Positions 36,880-49,188 are shown, counted from the stretch's first letter. The stretch is DNA of 64,000 nt from Tricholoma matsutake (GCA_026075535.2 AP026548.1:7130001-7194000); one strand, 5' to 3'. Numbers and translations: made by a program. Notes: a model not told the origin generated them from the sequence alone.

Positions 36880-38670
36880 ACTTGGGCAAATTTGTATAGT
36901 TTCGTCCACAACTCCTTCAAAGTTCAAACCCCTCATGCCATTGAGCGTTGAGCACCGCAAGGAGAACGTCACAGTAGTTCTGCCAGTTCCAGTATATGCA
37001 AGCCTCACGCTGATATGCGTTGAGTTTCCCTCGGTGTTCAACAATCTGGCAACGGCTGTCACAACTCCTTCAAACCCCTCACACTGTTGAGCATTGAGCA
37101 CTGCAAGGAGAACGTCATGGTAGTTCTGCCAGTTCCAGTATATGCAAGCCTCACACTGATATGCGTTGAGTTTGGGACCTACATCTACAACATGTTATCC
37201 ATCCCCTTTGGTGCCAGGCAACTCTTCATTCTTGTGATAATTGTGTGTTATTCTTGCCCTCAGCGGTTACAGTATGTTCAAACCCCTCATGCCATTGAGT
37301 GTTGAGCACCAGAACACAATTCTTCCACCTCAAGTTCTTGCAACCATGATGAAGTCCTGCTTGTTGTGACGCTGTAACAGTTTGCAAATCTCATGTGGAC
37401 ATGCGTTGAGCTTGGGACCTGCGTCTACCAGGTGCCTTTGGTGACAGGCAGGTTTTGTGTTTCTTGTGATAATTGTGTGGTATTCTTACCCTTGGCAATT
37501 ACAGTACACTCAAACCCCTCACGCCATTGAGCGTTGAGCACCACAAGTAGACTGTCATGGTAGTTCTGCCATCTCAAGTTTTTACAAGTATGCAACCAAT
37601 GAAGTCCCAGTTACTGTGAGGCTGCAACAGTTGTTAAATATCATGCTATACGTGTTGAGTTTGGGACCTGCTGTTATCGAGACTTCGGTGGCAGGCAAGT
37701 CTTGTTTTTCTTCTAATAATTGCGTCACATTCTTATACTCATGTTCTGGTGGTTACAGTACATTCAAACCCCTCCTGCACCATTGAGTGTTGAGCACTGT
37801 GAGTAGAACATCACCATGGTGCTTCCATTCAAAGTTTTGCCAAGTGTAGTCCTTCCACCCCCAAGCCCTGGCAGTTACAGCAAGCTCAAACCCTCATGCC
37901 CTTGAGCGTTGAGCACCACAAGTAGAGTTCTTCCTAATATGCAAGCCTCACGCTGATCTGCGTTGAGTTTGGCACTGACATCTACAAGCTGTTATCCATC
38001 CCCTTCGGTGCCAGGCAACTCTTGTTTTTCTCACGACAATTGTGTCGTATTCTTGTCCCAAGTCCCTGCACTTACAGCACACTGAAACCCCTCACGCCAT
38101 TGAGCATTGAGCACCAGAACACAAATCTTCCACCTCAAGTTCTTGCAACCATGATGAAGTCCTGCTTGTTGTGACGCTGTAACAGTTTGCAAATCTCACA
38201 TGGACATGCATTGAGCTTGGGACCTGCGTCTACAAGGTGTTATCGAGACCCTTTGGCGACAGGCAGGTTTTGTTTTTCTTGTGATAATTCTTACCCTTGG
38301 CGATTACAGTATGTTCAAACTCCTCGAGCGTTGAGCACTGCAAGGAGAATGCCATGGTAGTTCTGCCATTTCCAGGATATACAAGCCTCATGCTGATATG
38401 CGTTGAGTTTGGGACCTACATCTACCTCAAGTTTGTGCAAGTATGAAGTCCTGCTTGTTGTGACGCTGTAACAGTTTGCCCAACTCATGCAAACATGCGT
38501 TGAGCTTGGGACCTGCATCTACTACAAGATGTTACTGAGACCCTTTGGTGACCGGCAGGTTCTGTTTTTCTTGTGATAATTGTGTGGTATTGTTACTGGG
38601 TGATTACAGTATGTTCAAACCCCTCATGCCGTTGAGCATTGAGCACCAGAACACAAATCTTCCACCTCAT
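36880..38670 (+). repeat. Array of diverged modules (about 9 units)
   Basis: The block CCATTGAGCGTTGAGCACC (with C/T variation) recurs about nine times: near 36936, 37084, 37292, 37524, 37780, 37902, 38098, 38328 and 38630. It is joined to recurring companions GTTGAGTTTGGGACCT, TATCCATCCCCTTTGG, TTTTTCTTGTGATAATTGTG and GGTAGTTCTGCCA. Spacing is uneven (about 120-300 bp), so this is a degenerate tandem array. The same modules build much of the two arms. Confidence 0.75.
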
Positions 38671-41220
38671 ATATCTGATATGAGTTCCAATTCAACACTC
38701 GATTCTCATCTTTTTTCCACTTCCCATTTACTCAGCATCCAAGGCTACGACCACCTGCCACTAGTCGATGATACGCTTTGTTTCAATCTGCCCCAATTTT
38801 GCCAACATTCAGGTTGACTGGTGGCTGTTGGGCGCCATGTTTGGGAACTGTGGTCTCCTAATTCTGCCCAAGTTATGTTCTATCCTGGAGTTCCTCCCAC
38901 AGATTTCCAGTTAGTGTGTCCTTCAGATGAGATGCAGCAAAGATATGATGGTCATCTGGGCAGGTATGACTATACAGTCTCACCACAACTGCTGTCTGCA
39001 CAACACCCATGGCGCATATTTATCCTGTGACAGGAGTTGGGCTTCAAGTGACAGTCTGAGTATCCAGAATTCGCCCTCTTGCACCAGAATTGGCAGAGTA
39101 CATCCTCAGAAGAAGGGTTCATTTCTACGGAATGGATAGACGCTTTGATCTTTTGACTGAACTGCCTTGATGCTGAGATGTCAAGTTGCTCAGAACTCAC
39201 GGCTTGTCAAGCGGATCTATGGGAGAGTCGACTGCTATCCCCTTCGGTTGACGAGGTTGTCACCCTGAGACACATCTGATCTTTCGCTATCGCTGTTGAT
39301 TGCATTGCCTGGCTCCATCGTTCAATCAAAGATCGCTGCCTGGCTCATCATGGTGAGGTTGGTTTTGGCTGACCCGGTGATGTTGGATATGGTGCAGAAG
39401 GGAACCATTCCACCTGCATGTGAGGATTATATTGGGGCATGGCTTAATGGTTCAGATGAACACGATGCTATATGGGCGATGGGCAAAGGCATGCCCTGTT
39501 TTGTGCCTACTCATCATGCCATCATGAAATCAGGTGCTGGAATTTAGTTTTACGTGGGCTGTCAAATGGTTGTGCTGGTAGTGTTTGAGTCTTTCCATCA
39601 CTATGGACAAGAACCCAGGCTTTACATATGGCTCCTTGCATTGCAGCTCAGTGCCTTAATCATGTTGCTCATCAGCCTCCATATTGACATGCCTTGCCTT
39701 TCGGACAGCCTGAGCCTCAAGCCTGGCGGCTTGCAGATGTTGACAAGATATGCACAGTGAGAGAACCCACTGACCACCTTCCACCTCCGCTGCTGCCAGA
39801 TCACAGGACCGAGGGCTTGTTGAAGACATTTTTGGTGACTTCTATCTCTGAGTTCTTGTCTGTGCAGCGACACTCACCTGGGGAACCAATCTTCCTTCCC
39901 ACAGGATGGTGGGTCTTTCATCTCAGGATGTCCTGCTAATGCTTGGACAGGCTGGGCATTCGCAGTATGACACCTGCAGAGAAGGGATAATCAAGTCTTA
40001 GCAATCTGCAACACCTCTGTGTGCGCCTGCTCAAGCCACCCCCAGGCTGCAAATTCAACCTAGAGACTCTACCTGTTGAGATGGGTGGCGCCAAAGGTGC
40101 TAGAAGGTCTGAGTGAGAAACCTGTTTTGGCAATGATGACTGCCCGTCATGCTGTGGATATTTTGCCAATGACTGGGAGAAAGTAATATGTAACTTTTGT
40201 TGTGCGTTATTCTCTGGAGATGCCCCAAATTCATCAAACGCTATGCAATATGTGAGTATTGAGTATGTAATACTTTGACGTGAGTATGGCCATTTTAGGA
40301 GTTACTTTCCACTCATCCAATCTTGCACCATCACTTGCAATGGCATTGGCACAAATTATGTGGAACGGCCTCTATGCTTCTCGGCTGGGTAAACGGGCTT
40401 TCGCAGAGGAGCAAATCCAGGCCCATTACTTGAGGTTTATATCTATACTGGGCACGGCTGATCATGCAAGTGTTAGGTATGTAACTTACACTTTTCTCTC
40501 CCATTTTGTGCTCAAATATCTCCAGACCTACAGGCTGGCACGGCGAAAGTGGCAACATGCTAGAAGGCAGTCATATAACTGTTGATTTTCGACTTCCCAG
40601 TGACCAACATTTGACCACCCAACATGTATACCAGATTGATGATGCATACTGATGGGAGGACTTGAGCAGTGGTGGTAGGGGAAAGACAAACTCGGTGGAT
40701 GTTTTGCAGACAGTGGGAGGACTTGGGCACTGGTGGCAGGGGGAAAAAGACAAACTTGCTGGATGCTTTGTGGATGGTGGGGTGGTGGTAAGTGGACATC
40801 AGGCAACTGCCTTTTTCGATGTTTTGGATGCGACTATATGTTCTCGATGTATCTTGCTGTTTGTTTATGTGCCATTGCTTATGTTCTACCATGTCAGTTT
40901 CTTTTGTTGCATTTTCCATGTACTTAGATTTGTCTTTGCTTTGGACAGACCAGAACACAACTTCTCCGTGTGCCAGGTACTCGACGCAGGTGATGTTGGG
41001 CATGAGCGGCGTCATCAGCTCCTTATAGTATGTCTATCTATCTTTCCCTCCCTTACCACCTGATAAACCACCTTCATTGCAGACCAAAGCCTGTCCAGGC
41101 TGGCGGTGTGCAGAGGTCAGACCACCGAGTCTATGTACAGCATGGGGTTGGTGTTCGTCATCTACAAGTAACTCATGAGTCCAACAATGCAATCTCAGCC
41201 TCTGTTGATTAAATTCACCA
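38640..41220 (+). pseudogene. Degenerate cargo gene of an unnamed agaricomycete family
   Basis: The centre of the large element has plus-strand coding remnants: LVDDTLCFNLPQF (about 38761), GRHVWELWSPNSAQVMFYPG (about 38830-38890), PPTDFQLVCPSDEMQQRYDG, YDYTVSPQLLSAQHPWRIFIL (to 39030), EGFISTEWIDAL (about 39113), GAWLNGSDEHDAIW (about 39441) and later WNGLYASRLGKRAF (about 40360). The order VWSP-N-QVMFYPG, CPSDE.Q.RY.G, WLNG.D..D.IW is one I remember from multicopy hypothetical proteins of mushroom genomes. It is not a transposase I recognise. Stops, mostly TGA, and frame changes break it. Confidence 0.45.
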
Positions 41221-41417
41221 GGATCATGTCCATTTTTTGCCTATCATCACGTCTTTTCCATTGTTCTAATTGATCTTGATGGTTGAATATAGGCGCTCGA
41301 CACTTCTACGTTGTATATGTTCTACAAACTCGCTGGATCTCATGTATGTATCATTTGTTACTGAGTCATGGAATCTGAAGCTCACTTGTATACTTTCTGT
41401 GCAGTCTGGATTTTGTC

Positions 41418-44400
41418 CACGGTAGTTCTGCCAGTTCCAGTATATGCAAGCCTCACACTGATATGCATTGAGTTTGGGACTACATCTACAAGATGTTATC
41501 CATCCCCTTCGATGCCAGGCAAGTCGTGGCTTGCTTTCCAGAGGCTATCCTTTCCCCTCATTCTTTTCTACTCTGCGACGATGCTAGTTTACTTTGTTGA
41601 ATTTGCCTCTGGTTGTTAGTGGATGATATCTGCTGGGGGAGATTATCAGCTTTGGTTATGGCTGACTACGTGGTAAGTCAGTTTATCTTCGCTCAGCAAG
41701 CTGTTTCTCATTATCTCCTCCAGTTTCAATGACTACTATGGATCCGCTCTTGTTTTTCTTGCAAAGACTGTCATATTCTTACTCCAAAATCCTGGCGGTC
41801 ATGGCACGCGCAAATCCCTCATGCCGTTGAGCATTGAGTACTGCAAGTCAAATGTCACAGTGGTACTTCCAAGTATGCAATGTACAAAGTCCTGCTTAGC
41901 TGCAACAATTTGCAAAAACCTCACGCTGATATGTGTTGAGTTTGGGACCTACATCTGCAAGCTGGTATCCATCCCCTTTCGCGCCAGGCAACCAGTGTTT
42001 TTCTTGTGATGATTGTGTCATATTCTCCATGTCATACCCACTGGCAATCCGACTGGCTTTCTAGGTGCCCTCATTGGCACCTGTTCTTTTCTACTTTTGA
42101 TGAGTTTGCCTCTTGGTTGCTAGTCTGGTTATCTGCTGGGGGCGATTATTAGTTATGGGTTATGTCTGACTATGTGGTAAGTCAGTTCATATTTGCTCAG
42201 CAAGCTGTTTCTCATTATCTCCTCCAGGTGCAATGACTGCTATCGATCCCCTTCGGTGGCAGGCAACTCGTGTTTTTCTTGGGACAATTGTGTTGCATTC
42301 CTACTCCCCAGCTCTGGCCATCACAGCATTCTCAAACCCCTCACGCTGTCTGCATTTATGTCAGGTTTTTCAACTGAAGATTTCCGAATTCCTACCAACA
42401 GATTCACACAATCGTGGGATCAAAACCTTATGCCGATGTGTTGAGTTTAGTGCATTGATCCACAATGTTTTCAACTTGCTGTTTACATCTTATATCTCAC
42501 TCCCCATCTCACTTGGCATTGGGCACCGTAAGACATGTGATGTTGGTGTTGGATGAAGTTTGTTGTGGCTGAATCAGTGGAGTCCACTGCGCATGGCATG
42601 TTAGCGCTCCTGGTGATGCTCAGGTGGCAGAAGCTGAGTGTGTGTGATATATCCTCAGCATAGAGTATGCCAGCGCATGCCTCTGTGTAGAGCCCTACCA
42701 CATACCTATTGACTTCCACTTCCATCCCAGTCTGAACCTGAATGCAGTGCTGCTGGGGTTGAGGAGGAGCTCCAGCTACTAAGGTGGCTGTGAATTGTTA
42801 TCAAGACATAGATGTTGTTGGAGACAATGATATCATTTACCATGAGAAGGTCAATACGGAGTAAGATGACAAGGAAGTGGGTTCCGACACAGGCATTCTT
42901 TTGCTACTTTGCCCACAATGGCAAACGAAATTGACACCCTATGTACTCCTCCCTCTCTATGTTGTCTATGGCAGAGATACCGGGTCATGGTGACTCTCGA
43001 CCTTGTCTTCCATCTGCGGAAGAGAGGGAGGATGTATGACATGTGTAGGCCACCTACCATAGCCATTAATCAGATCCTAGACGCTAATCATACTTCTTCG
43101 GTAGGAGGATAACAGAGCAATCCAATTTCGTCTGCACCTGCCACTGCCACTCTAACATCCACTATAAGAATATTCCCTATGTGGAGGTGGCAGACATCAT
43201 TCCTGACTTTCACCATCAGGGATGTGGACAGGCAGCCGCTCACAGGAGAGTCAGTTTCTAGTCTTGAGGTTCATAGAGAACGACACAGTGGTTCTTAAAG
43301 AGTGGGATAAGTGTGACCGTGAAGCGGAGAAAGTGGGAGGGAGTAACAAGCAGTGCGCCAGCGCTATCTATATCACATTCAACAGCAGAATGCACATCGG
43401 AATGCTCTGCTACTTTATCATTACCAACAGGTACATTCTGTCCCTCTGAACTAACCGTGCTATCGCATTCAAGGGCCGTACCACCACTACGGTCTTCACC
43501 ACCACCATATTTTGTACCATCACCAGACCCAACATTGGGACTTCCCAAAAGGCTCAACAGCCTCTGTCTATGATAGCACTAACTAACACTCAACTGAGAA
43601 TATTTATCTGTCTCCCTCAAGCCACCGGAAAGTTGACAAATAAAATGCCATGTCGCATGACTCATACACTGGTGTCACCCATGTCTATGCTCGCCAAATT
43701 GTTGATGGCCTTGAGGTCGCTGACGGTGTTTGCAAATCTCACGTGGACATGCATTGAGCTTGGGACCTGTGTCTACAAGGTTATCAAGACCCTTTGGCGA
43801 CAGGCAGGTCTTGTTTTTCTTGTGATAATTGTGTGGTATTCTTACCCTCAGCAGTTACAGTACGTTCAAACCCCTCACGCCATTGAGTGTTGAGCACCAG
43901 AACACAATTCTTCCACCTAAAGTTCTTGCAAGCATGATGAAGTCCTGCTTGTTGTGACGCTGTAACAGTTTGCAAATCTCAAACGGACATGCGTTGAACT
44001 TGGGACCTGAATCTATGAGGTGTTATCGAGACCCTTTGGCAACAGGCAGGTCTTGTTTTTCTTGTGATAAGTGTGTGGTATTCTTGCCCTCGGCGGTTAC
44101 AGTACATTCAAACCCCTCATGCCATTGAGTGTTGAGCACCGCATGGAGAACGTCACGGTAGTTCTGCCATTTCCAGTTCTTTCCATTATGCAAGCCTCAC
44201 ACTGATATGCGTTGAGTATGGGTATATCTCCAAGCTGTTATCCATCCCCTTTGGCACCAGGCAACTCTTCATTTCAAGTTCTTCAACCTGCAACTTCATT
44301 CTTACTTGATGCGCTCAAGGACAACAAGTCTGAGCAAGGACACTTGCAAACACAAGATGAACCTTGTCCACGCTGCTCAGGTTGCCAACACTATTCTTGG

Positions 44401-45410
44401 CAACGAGATGTTCACACATTATGACCAACCTCGGATTGCTGACCTTTGCGAGACAGCTGGTTGAAACCCCTCACACCATTGAGCGTTGAGCACTCGAACA
44501 TCACGCTAGTTCCATTGGTTACTGTGAGACTGCAACAGTTGTTACTTATCATGCTATATGTGTTGAGTTTGGGACCGACATCTACAAGCTGTTATCCATC
44601 CCCTTTGTCACCAGGCAACCCTAAGTCCAGGCGGTTACAACACACTGAACCCTCATGCCATGGAGCATTGAGCACCACATGTACAATGTCATGGTAGTTC
44701 TGCCATTTCATGCCTCACATTGATATGCATTGAGTTTGGGACCTTCATCTACAAGCTGTTATCCATTCCCTTCAGCACCAGGCAATTCTTCGTTTTCAAG
44801 TTCTTCCAAGTAGTAGCCGACCAGTTACATACAAAATACAACTGCAAATTTTACTGATAAGACCAAGCCACTGGATGTTATTGCATGAGTGACCCTCTGA
44901 GCGTCCATCATGCCCATACCCATTGAGTGAGTCCCCGTGGGAGTTGCTCATCACGCGATCATCAACGCAATGAGCGGGGCGATTGATGTATCTTTTCGTG
45001 TTTCCCATGGAAAAACGTCACATGTTTTCTCGATTCATGTTTCTCTGGGAAACACATGTAATGTTTCCAAAGTGTATTTCTGATACATAAACTATAAGGT
45101 TTTTCAACAGACACATGCATGGATCCTTGATACATTTATTTCTTAGGAACATGGTAAGAAAAATGTAACAAATTTTTAAAGTAAACAATATGGAAACACT
45201 TTCCATTTTTTCTACCTGTTTCTTAGAGAAAAATTCTTGGATAAATGTCTGATTTTTAAAATTAAAACAGCTGACAAACATGATTCATGTTTTTAAGATT
45301 TCACCTGTGATTACTTTCTACATATTTCTCATGGAAACATGGATCAGAAATCTCAAAACACATATCCTGATCCATGTTTCCAGAGGAAACAGCACCCAGC
45401 CCCAGCAGTG
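41418..45410 (-). repeat. Right terminal inverted repeat (3993 bp)
   Basis: Inverse copy of the left arm, differing by scattered substitutions, many of them CG versus CA/TG. The outer end carries the same TGTTTCC motif cluster (about 45000-45410). Confidence 0.9.
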
Positions 45411-45588
45411 CAGTCTACTTTATTAGCTGTTGAAATATGAGCTGTGAGGACACTCAGAAGTGCAAGAACAAGCCTCAACAAATTTGCGCATTGCGCATGC
45501 TCGCACAGCCCCTCAGCTATTAGCCTGCAAATTTCATGAGTGGCAGCATGAGTTATAGAAACTCACTCATAGCAAAATGACTCCTTGT

Positions 45589-46008
45589 TATGATTTTATT
45601 ATCATAATTAACAACAGCCAGATGCACGCTGGCAAGGCCGGGTACTTTAATTTTCTTCAGAACCATTTGACTCGACTCACTCTGATGGAAGACTCCTTGA
45701 CATCGGATCTGCGACACTGGATACCTCATGCCAGGCATGAGGCTTATTGTTCTATTGTCCTTTCTATTATTACTTGACAATGATCTCTTATTCCGATTGG
45801 ATGATAGATACCTTTGAACCATATATAAGCTCCAGTAATACTGTCTGTATTCCTTAGCTTGACCTAATTCAACCAATGGTCTTAAACTCAACCAGAACAC
45901 TTGACAGCTTAGGAAGCCCCTAGCTGTGATAACTTGAACTTGACAGTTGGAAAGCCTCCAGCTGTGATACACAAACTGATGGTCTACTCAGAAAGCTTCT
46001 GAGTACAG
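45589..46008 (+). repeat. LTR remnant related to the gypsy-1 LTR, left part
   Basis: It shares the layout of the gypsy-1 LTR: GACATCGGAT, the CCTCATGC.AGGCATGAGG stem (about 45723-45742), TATTG...TTACTTGA, TTCCGATTGGATGATA and an ATATAAGCTCC promoter box (about 45826). Hairpins with AAGC-type loops lie at 45905-45926, 45944-45964 and 45986-46004. It is interrupted by element Y and seems to continue at 49107-49188. The left boundary (TGTTATGA) is tentative. Confidence 0.6.
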
Positions 46009-46011
46009 TGA

Positions 46012-46526
46012 TGATACTTGACCAGGAAACCCAAACAAAACCTACTAAATGGCTTTGGATGGTATAACACAAGTCAGAGGAAGGATGCGAGGCCCTCTAG
46101 ATGTCACCTGTCAGATTGACCGTCAAATAGTCATAAAAGGACTGCTTGTCAAAGCAATTTGAAGCTAAAAGAATGTGTTTCGAGGTTTTTTGAGGTTTTT
46201 CAAAGATTTTCGAGGTTTCTTCAGACTTTGTTTGTGGCCTGAAATCAGTGCAATATTGCTCGAAACTGGTTTGGAACTCATCGACGATGTTCCAAGTGTA
46301 TATTCTGAGCTGTCTGAAGGTTGGGGGGATTGTATTACAGTGGCCAAAGCATGTGAAGAATTTCGAAGCATTTTTGTGACTTTGTAGAGTTTTGTAGACG
46401 TTTGCAGAACTTTGGAGGGGTTTGTATGGGTTTGTAGAGCTTTGTAGAGGTCTGGAGAACTTCATAGAGCTTTGTCAATGATTGTAGATGTGTTTTCTGA
46501 GCTTGAATGACAAAGTGGACCTATCA
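46012..46526 (-). repeat. Element Y 3' LTR (515 bp)
   Basis: Matches the other Y LTR but keeps a block (about 46215-46360) missing from it. TGATA/TATCA termini. Confidence 0.75.
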
Positions 46527-46589
46527 TCCTCCCCCTGACTAAAATACTGACCATCCTGGTCAGTCAATCAAACTGCGAAGGTAAATCAA

Positions 46590-48700
46590 ATGAGATCAAA
46601 TCAAATCAGTGTGAAATGGAGTGTCGAAGCTGAAATAAAAGCCATCAAGGCTAATCAAAGAATGTCAAGCATGGTGAAGATGAGTTCAATAAATAGAATG
46701 AGCTCAAAATGTGAGCGAAAGAGAAGGAAATGCATGAATTTGGTGGAGGTCAAGAGTGCTAAACATGATCGCTATAATTGGGTTGAGGAACTAGTTGAAT
46801 ATAGTTCAAATGAAAGATTGAGGGATCGAAAATGAGGTCGACAAACTGTGGTCAACAATGGATGTAATAAAAATTTCGGGGATGACGACAAGGGTTGCGA
46901 GCTGAGGACTATGGATATATGATGGATAGGGAACTTCAAGCGCTATATTGGACTTCGAGGGTGAAGGTGAACACAAAACTGGTCGCAAAATAGATGGGGG
47001 TGAAGACGATGGCAAAGGCGATGAGATCAAGGATGAAAATATCGGGAGTGGCAAACATGAAATCGAGGTCAAAGTGGGCAATGATGGGACGAAAATATCG
47101 GGGGCAAGATCGAGCTACATTGCAGAGGTGAAAATGGTGTTGGAGGGCGAGTTAAAGTCAAAAATGGCAATTCAAATATTCCGCGTTCTTTGTACAATGT
47201 CGAAATTGTTGAATCTGATACAATTGGTGCAATAGGCAAAGGCGAATTTATCGAATATGAAACTGGTGCAAACAATGCGATGGACAAAGGCAAAGCTGGC
47301 AAGACCAATGATGGCAAAGTTGATACTAATGAAACAGGTAGAACGGGGTTGATCGAACTCAAAGCTGATGAAGCTGCAACTATCAAAGTAGACTGGACTG
47401 GAACTATTGAAGGCGAAGATGATGAAACTGACCTGGACACGTGCGATGAAGCTGGAACTATGTGATGAAGACTGCGAGGTGTGACATGAGGATTTCAAAA
47501 TGTGAAAATTTCTCGTTCAAGCGCAAGCTCTTTTTTGAGAGCTAGTTCACATTTGAGCACTGCGATACGAGCTTCTACATTGTCCAAAATGTGCGAGCTG
47601 TGATGTGTGCCATCAAACATTTGGTTTGATGTGGTTGAAGGTGCTATATCAGTGAATAACCAGGTCGGGACAGAAATTTCGGATGCTATTCTGGTCAGAT
47701 GCAAAGCTGCGACAACTGATGCAAAGTTCAATGCAAAATGTTCGAGAATGTGCAAAATATCTTTGGAGTTGATCAGAGCACTAGGCAATGATGAATTCGA
47801 GGTCAAAATCAATGGCTGGGGAATGGAATATGAGCTTGAAGATGCTAAAACAAATTTCGCGGTGTCATGGATGTTGTTCAGAGCATATGGGTCATTGGGA
47901 TAATGATATGGGAACTTAACTTCGAGACGATGCACAATTTGAGTCCATAAATCTGTTTGAAACTCTCAAACAAAAGCTCGACTTTGTTCGGCTTCCAAAA
48001 TTCTGTGCTTCAAGTGAAGAAAATTCATAATGTTGTAGAAGGTCCAATGGTAAACTCCTAGATCATTCGAGTCAAAGATACTGATATGAAGCTGTTCACA
48101 AATGAGTGTGTCCATGTCCAAAATGCTGTATTTGCATTTGTCTTCTGATCTTGGATAGAACTTGTGTACTGCGATGCGAAATGCATTAAACGAGGTGCCG
48201 GGCTGGTACTCTGGATGCGATTCCCAGAGTTTGCAAGAATCGATGTTGACATATCTGCAGGCATGCTTCTTCTTTAGGTCCTGATCTGTAATACCACAAG
48301 TTGGGAAGAGAAATTCGAGCTCTTCGAAATATTTTCATAGCTCTCTGGGCTGTTTCAGATCAAATTTCGGAGATGTAGAATGGCCACGAGCTGGAATAAA
48401 GGACATTGACATGTTTGAAGTAGATTTCGGGGGCTGCGAAGTCGAAATTTGTGTGATATTGGGCTTCGTGTGTTTCGAAGTCAAAGAAAGTAGTGAAATA
48501 GTAAACGCAAAGGGTGAAAGAGTGCGAAATGATATTATTGATGGTTGAGATACTGTATCGAGATCTCCTGGTTGTTCAGGAAGGTTGGAGGTGCTACAAG
48601 TTCAATGCAAAATTGAAATTGTTGAGCTTCCTTCAGCCAAAGGCCGAAAAAAATGGTGGTGGAAAGGTGGGGAGGTCCGACGATGAACTGATCTAGAAAG
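46590..48700 (-). pseudogene. Element Y Gag remnant
   Basis: Minus-strand pieces match the Gag of gypsy-4: LEVKFPYHYPNDPYALNNIHD followed by TAKFVLA (about 47840-47930) against KLKFPDHYPNDPYPLNDIH there. The upstream pieces around 48058-48264 match the LDIDTSKLWES region in shifted frames. The downstream part (46806-47498) is Ser/Pro-rich spacer. Multiple frameshifts. The plus-strand frames here are shadows. Confidence 0.65.
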
Positions 48701-48724
48701 CCCTCGCGGTGGGCTCCAAAATGA

Positions 48725-49106
48725 TGATACTCGACCAGGAAACCCAAACAAAACCTACTAAATGGCTTCAGATGGTATAACACAAGTCAGAGGAAGGATG
48801 TGAGGCCCTCTAGATGTCACCTGTCAGATTGACCGTCAAATAGTCATAAAAGGACTGCTTGTCAAAGCAATTTGAAGCTAAAAGAATGTGTTTCGAGGTT
48901 TTTCAAGGTTTTTCAAAGATTTTCAAGGTGTTGCAAAGAATTTTGAAGCATTTTTGTGACTTTGTAGAGTTTTGTAGAGGTTCACAGAACTTTGGAGGGG
49001 TTCATATGGGTTCATAGAGCTTTGTAGAGGTCTGGAGAACTTTATAGAGCTTCGACAATGATCGTAGATGTGTTTTCTGAGTTTGAATGACAAGGTGGAC
49101 CTATGA
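48725..49106 (-). repeat. Element Y 5' LTR (382 bp)
   Basis: The shorter Y LTR. It adjoins the primer-binding site at 48700-48717 on the minus strand. Confidence 0.75.
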
Positions 49107-49188
49107 ACAGATAGCCGTATCGACTAGAGAAGCACCCAAGTCCAGAACAGAACCCGATACAGTAGGAAAGCCTCCTACTGTGATACCG
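49107..49188 (+). repeat. LTR remnant related to gypsy-1 LTR, continuation
   Basis: Carries another perfect hairpin with the AAAGC loop, CAGTAGG-AAAGCCT-CCTACTG (49160-49180), of the same kind as those at 45905-46004. It ends where the gypsy-4 LTR begins, so gypsy-4 also inserted into this LTR. Confidence 0.5.

Larger units (their letters stand above)
32734..45410. mobile_element. Giant CACTA-type element with 4-kb inverted repeats
   Basis: Left arm 32734-36724 and right arm 41418-45410 are inverted copies, nearly identical along about 3.99 kb, around a 4.69-kb centre. The ends read CACTGCTGGGGCTGGGTGC on both strands, and a 3-bp direct duplication CAG (32731-32733, 45411-45413) flanks the whole. 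CACTR termini plus a 3-bp duplication are the marks of the CACTA/EnSpm group, which includes the Plavaka-like elements of agaricomycetes. Subterminal repeated motifs are present, as in that group. I see no transposase, so it is probably non-autonomous, or the transposase has decayed beyond recognition. Confidence 0.75.
46012..49106 (-). mobile_element. Element Y: gag-only Ty3/gypsy, minus strand
   Basis: Two related direct repeats (46012-46526 and 48725-49106) act as LTRs. On the minus strand they begin TGATAGGTCCAC (right copy TCATAGGTCCAC) and end GAGTATCA. Next to the upstream LTR lies a primer site TGGAGCCCACCGCGAGGG (48700-48717, read on minus) and next to the other a purine tract AGGGGGAGGA (about 46527-46537). 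The 2.2-kb inside has only decayed gag. RT and integrase are missing, so it is non-autonomous. The target duplication is unresolved (ACAG is a candidate). Confidence 0.75.

Noticed and set aside
36880..38670. Possible CRISPR-like array
   Set aside because: Units are long, diverged and unevenly spaced; this is a eukaryotic repeat array.
46590..47465. Plus-strand Gly/Lys/Glu-rich ORFs
   Set aside because: Antisense of the element Y Gag spacer; the coding sense is minus.
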